Positions 36,353 to 43,225 of a stretch of DNA of 64,000 nucleotides are shown piece after piece. Source of the stretch: Burkholderia pyrrocinia (lineage in GTDB: Bacteria > Pseudomonadota > Gammaproteobacteria > Burkholderiales > Burkholderiaceae); contig NZ_CP070978.1 of NCBI RefSeq assembly GCF_018417535.1, positions 1,426,001 to 1,490,000 on the forward strand, in the 5' to 3' direction. Position 1 is the stretch's first letter; every line of letters starts with the position of its first letter. The translations under genes were made by a program, and so were the position numbers. Below the pieces are notes generated by a model. The model was not told the origin of the DNA. It saw only the letters and a list, made by a program, of their open reading frames with translations, and did not search any database.

Positions 36353-36979
36353 ATGTTCGACCTGACCACGCTGACCACCTTCACGGCCGTCGTTCTGGGC
36401 CTGTTCCTGATCCCCGGCCCCGCCGTGCTGCTCGTGCTCAGCCGCACCGTGCAGGGCGGCCGCAAGACCGGCATCCTGACCGGCCTCGGCGTCGCGAGCG
36501 GCGACTTCGTGCACACGCTGTTCGCGGCCGTCGGGCTGTCGGCGCTGCTGATGACGTCGGCGCTCGCGTTCAACGTCGTGAAGCTGGTGGGTGCCGCGTA
36601 CCTGATCTATCTCGGCGTGCGCGCGCTGCTCGACAAACCGTCCGATCCGTCGCTGCCGACGGTGTCGCCCGTCACGCCGCTCAAGGCGTACCTGCAGGCG
36701 ATTCCCGCCGAAGTGCTGAATCCGAAGACCGCGCTGTTCTTCCTCGCGTTCATGCCGCAGTTCGTGCATCCGGAACGCGGCTCGACGTTCGTGCAGTTCG
36801 CGGTGCTCGGGCTGATCTTCGTCGTGCTCAGTTCGCTCTATACGACGCTGATCGCATGCTCGATCCGCCCGCTCGGCCGCATCGTGAAGCGGCTCACGTG
36901 GCTCACGCGCTGGCAGGGGAAGATCATCGGCTCGATCTTCATCGCGCTCGGGCTGCGCGTGGCCGTGCAGCAGCGCTGA
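36353..36979 (+). CDS. LysE/RhtB-family amino acid exporter
   Basis: A 208-residue inner-membrane exporter with about six helices. Family motifs are LGLFLIPGPAVLLVLSRTVQ, the loop GGRKTGILTGLGVASGDFVH and LNPKTALFFLAFMPQFV. Members export homoserine, threonine, lysine, arginine or azetidine-type compounds. Substrate unknown. The start MFDLTTLTTF is normal for the family. It is divergent from an AraC regulator and 13 bases from the methyltransferase gene, so those two may be an operon. Confidence 0.88.
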   Translation: MFDLTTLTTFTAVVLGLFLIPGPAVLLVLSRTVQGGRKTGILTGLGVASGDFVHTLFAAVGLSALLMTSALAFNVVKLVGAAYLIYLGVRALLDKPSDPSLPTVSPVTPLKAYLQAIPAEVLNPKTALFFLAFMPQFVHPERGSTFVQFAVLGLIFVVLSSLYTTLIACSIRPLGRIVKRLTWLTRWQGKIIGSIFIALGLRVAVQQR

Positions 36980-36992
36980 TGCACGCGGCGGC

Positions 36993-37754
36993 ATGACGTC
37001 CCGCGCGGCGCCCGCCGGCGAAGCCCTCTACACCGACCCGCGCCTCGTAGCGGTCTACGACCTGTTCAACGCGGGCGATCGCGACTTCGCGTTCTACGCA
37101 TCGCAGATCGGCACCGCGCGGCAACGCATTCTCGATCTCGGCTGCGGCACCGGCATGTTCGCGCGCCGGCTCGCGGCGGCCGGGCACGACGTCGTCGCGA
37201 TCGACCCCGCGCCGGCGATGATCGATTACGCCCGACGCCAGCCGGGCGGCGACACCGTGCGCTGGCACGCGTGCGGGCTCGGCGGCCTGCCGCCCGATGC
37301 CCCGTTCGATGCGGTCGTGATGACCGGACACGCATTCCAGTGCCTGCTGACCGATGACGACATCGACGCGACGTTACGCGGCGTGCGGCGCGTGCTCGCC
37401 GACGGCGGCCGCTTCCTGTTCGATACCCGCAACCCGCGCGTCGAGCCGTGGCGCGCATGGACGCCCGAGCATTCGGCACGCAGCGTCGAGTCGCGCGAAA
37501 CCGGCATCGTCGATCTCCATCATGCGGTGTGCGCGGTAAGCGACGGGATCGTGACGTTCGACACGCACTACCGTTTCCACCACGACGATGCGTTGCTGAC
37601 GAACACGAGCCGGCTGCGCTTCGTCGCGCAACCCGAATTGCAGGCGCGCGTAGCCGCCGCCGGATTTTCGTCGGCCGACTGGTGCGGCGACTGGCAACGC
37701 GCACCGTTCGACGACGCGACGAGCGCGGAGATCATCGCGATCTGCCGCGCCTGA
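36993..37754 (+). CDS. SAM-dependent methyltransferase (class I)
   Basis: A 253-residue enzyme. SAM-binding motif I is ILDLGCGTGMFARRLA (about residue 47), motif II VVAIDPAPAMIDYAR, then FDAVVMTGHAFQCLLTD and LADGGRFLFDTRNP. It resembles small-molecule methyltransferases of the Methyltransf_11/25 type; the acceptor is not predictable. It begins 13 bases after the exporter stop codon and is likely co-transcribed with it. Confidence 0.86.
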   Translation: MTSRAAPAGEALYTDPRLVAVYDLFNAGDRDFAFYASQIGTARQRILDLGCGTGMFARRLAAAGHDVVAIDPAPAMIDYARRQPGGDTVRWHACGLGGLPPDAPFDAVVMTGHAFQCLLTDDDIDATLRGVRRVLADGGRFLFDTRNPRVEPWRAWTPEHSARSVESRETGIVDLHHAVCAVSDGIVTFDTHYRFHHDDALLTNTSRLRFVAQPELQARVAAAGFSSADWCGDWQRAPFDDATSAEIIAICRA

Positions 37755-37771
37755 TTGCGCGCTCGACCGCG

Positions 37772-38460
37772 TCAACCCGCAACGGGCAGCGTGTCCACCG
37801 CATACGCATGCCGGATCGTGCGGCCCAGCACCGGATCTTCCAGCTCGACCTCGAACCGCTCGGCCGGCCGGATCCCGCCGATCGCGGCCAGCGTGCCGCA
37901 TAGCATCGCGGTGCCGTCGACGAAGCGGCCGTCATGGCGCGCGAACTGCACGAGCAGATCGTCCGGCGCGCGCATCGCGGTCACGTTGCCTTCCTGATAC
38001 AGCACGCGCTCGCCGTCGATCGTCGCGTACGCGCGCAGCACGAGCTGATCCCAGTGGCCGGCCACGTCGTCGAACTTCCACAGCGTGTTCCCGCAGGCTT
38101 GCCGCACATCTGCTTCGACACGGTGATCCCGTAGGTCTCGACCTCGCGGTCGGTGTGGTCGGACGCGATGCCGACGAAGGTCTCGCCGCCGTCGCGCACC
38201 AGCACGAATTCCGCTTCGCCGCTGCTCTGCCCGCCCGACACCTGGATCGCGGGCGCCGGATCGAGGCGGTCGGCCGCGACGCGGTAAAACACCGGCGTCG
38301 TGGCCGGGCGCTTGACACCGAGCGCCTCCAGCTCGCGGATGTGCTGCTCCATGGCGACCGTGTCGCGGCCGGTCCAGCCCGCGATCACGAGCGTGTCGAT
38401 CGCGATCGCACGCTCGGTGCGGCCGTCGCGACCGTCGATCGCGAACGTGATGGTTTTCAT
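37772..38460 (-). pseudogene. DUF2848-family protein, frameshifted
   Basis: The N-terminal part (MKTITFAIDGRDG, then GGQSSGEAEFVLVRDGGETF and VETYGITVSKQMCGK) and the C-terminal part (TLWKFDDVAGHWDQLVLRAY, VDGTAMLCGTLAAIGGIRPA) are both good DUF2848 sequence but lie in different frames. The junction is at about 38096-38098, where AAG-CC-TGC on the minus strand lacks one base, most simply a G, that would restore K-A-C-G-N-T-L-W. With it the protein would be 229 residues. It is either real decay or a sequencing error. The upstream cupin gene is broken in a similar way. Confidence 0.8.
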
Positions 38461-38526
38461 CGAATGCTCCTGGCGGGCAGCGCACGCCGCGCGGCACTGC
38501 CCGCGATGTGCCGTGAATGGGCGGGC

Positions 38527-38836
38527 TCAGGCCGGGTCGTAGTAGTGGATCCAGCAGCACGCAGCCGCCGTTCGACTTGAACGGGCCGTACCATGCACCG
38601 GGCGGTCGCACCGCGTACGTATAGCCCTTGAACGGCGTGCCGCCGTTGCCGTGCTCGTCGTTGCCGACGGTCAGGTCGCCCTCGACGAGAAACACCTCCT
38701 CCCAGTAGTCGTGCACGAATGGCTTCTTCGCGTGCAGTCCGGCCGGCAAGCGCAGCAGGCGCGTGCGGCTGCCGCGTTTGCGCTCGGTATCGAGCGCGCC
38801 GAACTGTAATCGCGTGTAATCGATTCGTGCGCCCAT
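38527..38836 (-). pseudogene. Cupin-domain protein, frameshifted near its end
   Basis: MGARIDYTRLQFGALDTERK, then HDYWEEVFLVEGDLTVGND and RPPGAWYGPFKSNGGCVLL form a compact cupin. The expected end, E-I-H-Y-Y-D-P-A and stop, is encoded just downstream in another frame (IHYYDPA, TGA at 38527). The sequence GGATCC at 38549-38551 lacks two bases relative to GGAGATCC. The present frame instead runs on into the DUF2848 region. Only the last few residues are affected, so some function may survive. Confidence 0.7.
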
Positions 38837-38963
38837 TCCGCCTACGCTGCCAGCACCCCTTCACCCGATTCGGATTCTTCGACGGAGAAGACAATCGACC
38901 TGAAAGGGGAGCAGGCGCCGCAGGCGCCCTCACTTGGCACATCATTTCTCTTCGGAGCGAATC

Positions 38964-39539
38964 ATGGGACACCGCGAAATTCTGGCCGGCGCACCGGCGA
39001 CCATCGAAATCATCTCGCTGTTCGACGTCGAGCTGATTCTGCACGACTTCAAACCCGTGGGTAACAAGACGCCTGAGAAGGCAATCTGGCTCCCTCACGG
39101 GCCGACCTCGGTGAAATATGCGTACATGGTTGCGCCCGAGGAATATGTGAAACCCTCGACGAACGCGACGCCGGACATCTCGATCTACGGCCTCACCGGC
39201 GACACCGTTCGCTGGCGCGGCCTCTCGTTCAGCGGGAACATCAATCATGCGGGAGCGCTGGTTTCGGTCGAACCGAACGGCACCTCCAAAGTCCTCAAGT
39301 TCCAGGGCCCGCCGAACGATGTTCCGGGATCCTATCTTGCGTACAACATCGACAAGAAGGAACCCTACGATCTCAAGAACTTCCTGGACAACCGCGTCAG
39401 CGCTTCGGTTGTCGGTTACGGCACCGATCAATACATCGTGACCTTCTACGCAATGGAGGTCGACCGCAGGACCGGGGAGATCGATTACGCAAACTCCGGA
39501 TACTACAAGTGGGATCCGGAAGTGACCTGCCTCGCCTGA
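38964..39539 (+). CDS. aidA: AidA/PixA-family inclusion-body protein
   Basis: A 191-residue soluble protein of the PixA/AidA family (PF12306). The family marks are ISLFDVELILHDFKPVG near residue 14, ISIYGLTGDTVRWRGLSFSG in the middle, and QYIVTFYAMEVDRRTGEIDY at the end. In B. cenocepacia AidA is strongly induced by CepIR quorum sensing and matters for killing nematodes; in Xenorhabdus PixA forms crystalline inclusions. I see no clear cep box upstream. The ATG at 38964 has GGAGCG; ten extra codons upstream are less likely. Confidence 0.82.
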   Translation: MGHREILAGAPATIEIISLFDVELILHDFKPVGNKTPEKAIWLPHGPTSVKYAYMVAPEEYVKPSTNATPDISIYGLTGDTVRWRGLSFSGNINHAGALVSVEPNGTSKVLKFQGPPNDVPGSYLAYNIDKKEPYDLKNFLDNRVSASVVGYGTDQYIVTFYAMEVDRRTGEIDYANSGYYKWDPEVTCLA

Positions 39540-39624
39540 AGCGATATCCGATAGACGCGGGGGGATGATGCTTCTCCAATCGCTGCTGCGGATGAATCAG
39601 CCCCTTTTTGAGCGAGAAGGTTCC

Positions 39625-39660
39625 CTGCGGCCAGCCGCCCTGACGGGCGGCTGGCCGCAG
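39625..39660. terminator. Very strong hairpin between aidA and rtcR
   Basis: CTGCGGCCAGCCGCCC-TGAC-GGGCGGCTGGCCGCAG, a perfect 16-bp stem with a four-base loop, between convergent genes. It should insulate both transcripts. Confidence 0.75.
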
Positions 39661-39718
39661 ACCGTTCGGGACGGCCGCTCCGATGGCTCGCGCAACGAGC
39701 ACTTGCAATGTGACGTCG

Positions 39719-41356
39719 CTAACGCCCACCGGTCGACGGTACGCCCCTGTCGAGCACCTGCCGCACTGCCTCCCAATCCAGCCCGAACCGTGCAAGGTAT
39801 TTGCGCAGCCGGTCCGCATCGTTCGGCTGCTTCTTGCTCTGCCGCGACACCGCGAACAGCGTGCGCCCGGCTTCCGACAGGCTCGCCGACACGCGGCACA
39901 CATCGAGCACGCGTTCGAGCTGCGCGCGGTCGAACAGGTCGAGTTCCGCCGCACGCGCACCGAACACCGCATCGACCCACGTATCGGACGCGCCCGCGCC
40001 GCCCGGCGACGACCACGTGCGCGTCAGCCGCTCGACTTCCTGCTCGGCCAGGTCCTCGGTAATCCGTCCCGCATCGGCCAGTGTCGCCATCCGCGTGACC
40101 GAGGCCGACAACTCGCGGAAGTTGCCGGCCCACGCCGCGCGCGGCGACGCCGCGAACGCGAGATAGCGCCGTTTTGCTTCCACGTTGAAACGCACCTGCT
40201 CGCCCTGCTCGCGGCCAAAACGGTCGAGCTCGAATTCAAGGTTCGGCTCGATGTCCTCGCGGCGTTCGGCGAGCCCCGGCAATTCGTACGTCCACAGATT
40301 GATCCGCGCATAGAGATCCTCGCGGAACGTGCCGGCCGCCACCATCTGCCGCAGGTCGCGGTGCGTGCCCGCGATCAGCTCGAAATCGCTGGCCGCCTCG
40401 ACATCCGCGCCGACCGGCAGGAAGCGCTTCTCCTCGATCGCCTTCAGCAGCATCGCCTGCTCGTCGAGCCCGAGTTCGCCGATTTCGTCGAGAAACAGCA
40501 GGCCGCCGTCCGCCGCGCGCAACAGCCCCGCGCGGGCCGACTGCGCACCCGTGAATGCGCCCTTCACGTGGCCGAACAGCGTCGACATCGCCGCGTCGCC
40601 GCGCAGCGTCGCGCAGTTGATCTCGATGAACGGCCCCGCGAGCCGATGGCGGCCGCGCTTCAGCTCGTACACGCGTTTCGCGAGAAACGACTTGCCGGCG
40701 CCGGTCGGCCCGACGAGCAGCATCGGCGCGCGCGAACGCACGGCCACGCGCTCCAGTTGCTCGATCAGCGTATTGAAGCGCGCGTTGCGCGTTGCGATGC
40801 CGGCCTTCAGGAACGACACCGTTTCGTCGCGTTCGCGCGTGAAGCGCTGCGCGATCCGGTTGTAACGCGACAGGTCGAGATCGATCACCGACACCGTGCC
40901 CGGCCCGCTCGGCCCTTCGTCGGTCTGCTGCGGCGGCCCCGTCTGCACGAGGCGCGCGGGCAGGTAGCGCGCTTCCGCCAGCAGGAACCAGCAGATCTGC
41001 GCGACGTGCGTGCCGGTCGTGATGTGGATCAGGTAATCCTCGTGTTCGAGGTCGAACGGGTACGCGCGCGCGTAGTCATGCAGCGTCGCATAGACCTCCT
41101 CGAAATCCCACGGGTCGTGGATCGTGAGCGGCGTGAGCCGCACGTCGGTGTGCGGCGACAGCCGCGCGAGATCGTCCCGCACCTGGTTGGCGAGGCGCGT
41201 GTAGCTCAGCGGATGCAGCAACTCGAGCCGGTCGATCGGCAGGTCGGGTTGCTCGCACAGCGAGATCGTCGGCCGCCATTTGCGGTAGCGGCGCGGCGCG
41301 CGGCCGCCCTGGTCGAGCACGGTGCCGAGAAAACCGATCGCGACTGTCTTTCGCAT
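39719..41356 (-). CDS. rtcR: Sigma-54-dependent activator of RNA repair, RtcR
   Basis: A 545-residue activator. Residues 1-180 form the CARF domain that senses RNA ends (MRKTVAIGFLGTVLDQGG, then EDYLIHITTGTHVAQICWFL). The AAA+ domain has Walker A GPTGAGKS, the sigma-54 contact loop GAFTGA, Walker B LLFLDEIGEL and the arginine fingers (FREDLYARINLWTYELPGL). The C-terminal HTH includes RVSASLSEAGRTLFAVSRQS. RNA with 2',3'-cyclic phosphate ends is the reported trigger. It is divergent from the operon it should control. The ATG at 41356 gives the exact RtcR start; the frame beyond it covers the binding sites. Confidence 0.95.
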   Translation of the reverse strand: MRKTVAIGFLGTVLDQGGRAPRRYRKWRPTISLCEQPDLPIDRLELLHPLSYTRLANQVRDDLARLSPHTDVRLTPLTIHDPWDFEEVYATLHDYARAYPFDLEHEDYLIHITTGTHVAQICWFLLAEARYLPARLVQTGPPQQTDEGPSGPGTVSVIDLDLSRYNRIAQRFTRERDETVSFLKAGIATRNARFNTLIEQLERVAVRSRAPMLLVGPTGAGKSFLAKRVYELKRGRHRLAGPFIEINCATLRGDAAMSTLFGHVKGAFTGAQSARAGLLRAADGGLLFLDEIGELGLDEQAMLLKAIEEKRFLPVGADVEAASDFELIAGTHRDLRQMVAAGTFREDLYARINLWTYELPGLAERREDIEPNLEFELDRFGREQGEQVRFNVEAKRRYLAFAASPRAAWAGNFRELSASVTRMATLADAGRITEDLAEQEVERLTRTWSSPGGAGASDTWVDAVFGARAAELDLFDRAQLERVLDVCRVSASLSEAGRTLFAVSRQSKKQPNDADRLRKYLARFGLDWEAVRQVLDRGVPSTGGR

Positions 41357-41365
41357 GTTTATCTC

Positions 41366-41397
41366 ATCGGATAAGAAGCGATCCGATTGTATCGGAT
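41366..41397. promoter_or_regulatory. Triple ATCGGAT element, probable RtcR enhancer
   Basis: ATCGGAT (41366), its inverse ATCCGAT (41381) and ATCGGAT (41391) form overlapping inverted repeats. The right pair makes the perfect palindrome ATCCGATTGTATCGGAT. They start ten bases upstream of the rtcR ATG and lie 108-139 bases before the sigma-54 promoter, a normal enhancer distance, so RtcR may also control its own gene from here. Confidence 0.7.
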
Positions 41398-41504
41398 TTT
41401 CTCGATCCATTCGTGCAGGCAAGGTCGACGCGAATCAACACGACGCAAAAAATCCTGTTTATTTTCAATGAACTAGGAATTTCTTCGAGCACTGAAGCCC
41501 CCAC

Positions 41505-41520
41505 TGGCACGCTCCTCGCT
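41505..41520 (+). promoter_or_regulatory. Sigma-54 promoter of the rtc operon
   Basis: TGGCAC-GCTCC-TCGCT matches the -24/-12 consensus TGGCAC-N5-TTGCW with one mismatch and correct GG/GC spacing. Initiation would be near 41531, just before the structured RNA segment. The DNA between the enhancer and this promoter is AT-rich, and AATCAA at 41433 could be part of an IHF site. Confidence 0.8.
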
Positions 41521-41528
41521 AAATAGAA

Positions 41529-41644
41529 GGCGCCGGATGTCCCGCTGGCCCGCGAGCCAGGGTTCGCAAAGCCCTGCTGGTGCGCCGTCGCCGAACCTCG
41601 TTCGTCGCGGCAGCGCATGCCGCCATGGACAGACGAAGGCAAAG
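41529..41644 (+). other. 5' structured part of the rtc leader RNA
   Basis: After the predicted start site the leader contains hairpins rather than codons. CTGGC pairs with GCCAG (41545-41560), or alternatively CAGGG pairs with CCCTG (41559-41575). CGAAC-CTC-GTTCG lies at 41592-41604 and GCGGCA-GCGCA-TGCCGC at 41607-41623. GGCGC at 41529 could close the first group with GCGCC at 41582. No tRNA or Y-RNA fold is recognised here. Confidence 0.45.
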
Positions 41645-41689
41645 GGGCGCGCAAGGAGCCACGCCCGGGTTCGAATCCCGGGGCGCCCA
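41645..41689 (+). ncRNA. tRNA acceptor/T-arm minihelix
   Basis: GGGCGC (41645-41650) pairs with GCGCCC (41683-41688). Inside it CCGGG-TTCGAAT-CCCGG (41665-41681) is a canonical T-arm whose 7-base loop carries the invariant TTCGA. C41664 and G41682 can extend the T stem to six pairs, so the two stems stack into the 12-bp top half of a tRNA. Only 13 bases (41651-41663) replace the D and anticodon arms. The base after the acceptor is A (41689), as in a discriminator, but no CCA is encoded. It directly abuts a second tRNA-like unit. Confidence 0.7.
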
Positions 41690-41690
41690 C

Positions 41691-41762
41691 TGTTCGAAAG
41701 CTCATTCAGGTGGAGCAGCCGGCGAAAGCCGGCCGGTGGCGGGTTCGAATCCCGCTCGAACG
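41691..41762 (+). ncRNA. tRNA-like cloverleaf with GAAA tetraloop in place of anticodon
   Basis: A 72-base cloverleaf. The acceptor is TGTTCGA (41691-41697) with TCGAACG (41756-41762), seven pairs, one of them U-G. The D-arm GCTC-ATTCAGGTG-GAGC (41700-41716) is canonical, with A14-like and GG bases. Instead of an anticodon arm there is GCCGGC-GAAA-GCCGGC (41718-41733), a 6-bp stem capped by a GNRA tetraloop. The variable loop is CGGTG. The T-arm GCGGG-TTCGAAT-CCCGC (41739-41755) is perfect. Positions 8-9 are AA rather than U8, and CCA is not encoded. It cannot decode; it is a tRNA mimic transcribed in the RtcR-controlled operon. Confidence 0.8.
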
Positions 41763-41824
41763 CTGTCCGCAAGGACAGTCTCTTGATAGAAGCAGTACCC
41801 GCCGGTGCGGGCCGAAAGGCCCGC
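41763..41824 (+). other. Two further GNRA-capped hairpins after the tRNA-like unit
   Basis: CTGTCC-GCAA-GGACAG (41763-41778) starts at the base after the acceptor stem. GCGGGCC-GAAA-GGCCCGC (41807-41824) follows. Both are perfect stems with GNRA tetraloops, so the leader has three such hairpins in about 110 bases. They could be processing signals or docking elements. Confidence 0.6.
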
Positions 41825-42021
41825 CGCGCGTCGGACCGGTTGCGGTTCCGCGCGATCGGCCGGGCGGCCGGACGGCCCGCGCGAATGCGCACGATGACGC
41901 GATGCAGGATGCGTCGCCGTGCTGCACCCACGCCGGCCTCCGCGCCGCCCGCCCGATTGCGTCGCACCGCGATCCGCACGATGCGCGTCACCCGGCGGCC
42001 ATTAACGAAAAGGACAAGAAT
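41825..42021 (+). other. 3' part of rtc leader, no feature seen
   Basis: High-GC sequence between the last GNRA hairpin and the slipin start. It contains no supported gene; only the slipin ribosome site (AAAAGGA) at its end is clear. Confidence 0.4.
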
Positions 42022-43161
42022 ATGTGGAAGCGTCATGTAGTGAAAAAGAACGAACGCGCGCTGCTGATGAGCGAGGGCGATTTCGTGAAGGTGCTGGAAC
42101 CGGGCGTGTTCAAGGCCTTCGATCCGTTCAAGCGCCTGTCGGTGCAGACCGCGCGTCTCGACGCGCCGCTCGCCGACGAAGCGCTGGCCGACTACCTGCG
42201 TCACGACGCGCAGGACGTGCTCGCGCACTATTTCGTCGCGATGGATCTCGCCGACGACGAAGCGGGCCTGCGCTATGAAGACGACGTGCTCGTCGAGATC
42301 CTGGCGCCGGGCACGCGCCGGCTGTACTGGCGCGGCCTGATCGCGCACCGCCTCGAACGTGTCGATCTCGCGCAGGACAGCATGCTGCCGGCCGCGCTCG
42401 TGAAACGCATCGCGCAACCGGCACTGCGTGCGCGTGGTGTGGCGGGCCTGACGGGCGTGCTGCTGGCGCAGGTGCCGGCGTATCACGTCGGCATGCTGAA
42501 GATCGACGGCAAGATCGAGCGGCTGCTGGACGCGGGTGTGTCGGCGTTCTGGCGCTTCAACCGCGACGTCGCAGTGGAACTCGTCGACCTGCGCGTGCAG
42601 GCGCTCGAAGTCGGCGGGCAGGAAATCCTGACGCGCGACAAGGTCGCGCTGCGGCTGAACCTGTCGGCGACGTGGTGCTATGCGGACGTGCTGCATGCGT
42701 TCGGCCAGTTGCAGAAGCCGGTCGAACACCTGTATCGCGAGCTGCAGTTCGCATTGCGTGCGGCTGTCGGTACGCGCTCGCTCGACGAGCTGCTGGAGGA
42801 CAAGCAGTCGATCGACGACGTCGTGATCGCGCAGGTGCGTGCACGCCTCGAAAACTCGGGCGTGGACGTGCGCAGCGTCGGCGTGAAGGATATCGTGCTG
42901 CCGGGCGACATGAAGACGATCCTCGCGCAGGTGGTCGAAGCCGAAAAGGCCGCGCAGGCGAACGTGATTCGCCGTCGCGAGGAAACGGCGGCGACGCGTT
43001 CGCTGCTGAACACCGCGAAGGTGATGGAAGAGAACCCGACCGCGCTGCGGCTCAAGGAGCTGGAAACGCTCGAGCGCGTCGCGGAACGGATCGATCGCAT
43101 CTCGGTGTTCGGAGGTCTCGACCAGGTGCTGAACGGACTCGTCAGCATCAAGGGCGCTTGA
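42022..43161 (+). CDS. Slipin (SPFH/band-7) protein of the RNA-repair operon
   Basis: A 379-residue SPFH-domain protein. The band-7 core covers about residues 130-300 (YHVGMLKIDGKIERLLDAGV, then VSAFWRFNRDVAVELVDLRV and QEILTRDKVALRLNLSATW). A coiled C-terminal region follows (VVEAEKAAQANVIRRREETA, then TAATRSLLNTAKVMEENPTA). No clear membrane helix is present, so it may assemble in the cytosol or bind membranes peripherally. Slipins of this kind recur beside rtcB in many Proteobacteria, but their role in RNA repair is unknown. An AAAAGGA ribosome site precedes the ATG. It is 64 bases before rtcB. Confidence 0.88.
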   Translation: MWKRHVVKKNERALLMSEGDFVKVLEPGVFKAFDPFKRLSVQTARLDAPLADEALADYLRHDAQDVLAHYFVAMDLADDEAGLRYEDDVLVEILAPGTRRLYWRGLIAHRLERVDLAQDSMLPAALVKRIAQPALRARGVAGLTGVLLAQVPAYHVGMLKIDGKIERLLDAGVSAFWRFNRDVAVELVDLRVQALEVGGQEILTRDKVALRLNLSATWCYADVLHAFGQLQKPVEHLYRELQFALRAAVGTRSLDELLEDKQSIDDVVIAQVRARLENSGVDVRSVGVKDIVLPGDMKTILAQVVEAEKAAQANVIRRREETAATRSLLNTAKVMEENPTALRLKELETLERVAERIDRISVFGGLDQVLNGLVSIKGA

Positions 43162-43225
43162 TGAGTGCAACAACCGGCGCGGCACACGAGTGCCGCGCCG
43201 GACGAATGAACGAATGGTGAAGCAA

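Noticed and set aside
38895..38935. CepR (quorum-sensing) box upstream of the aidA-like gene
   Set aside because: The only repeated element is GGCGCC-type symmetry; it does not resemble the cep-box palindrome.
41529..41644. Y-RNA / Ro-binding module in the leader
   Set aside because: Several hairpins are present, but I could not find the long stem with a conserved internal loop, and no Ro (Rsr) gene is nearby.
41645..41762. Two genuine tRNA genes
   Set aside because: T-arms are canonical, but the first unit has no D or anticodon arm and the second has a GAAA tetraloop instead of an anticodon loop. Neither can decode, so I call them tRNA-like ncRNAs.
41617..42021. N-terminal extension of the slipin reading frame back to 41617
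   Set aside because: It would translate the structured tRNA-like segment; the AAAAGGA-preceded ATG at 42022 is the better start.
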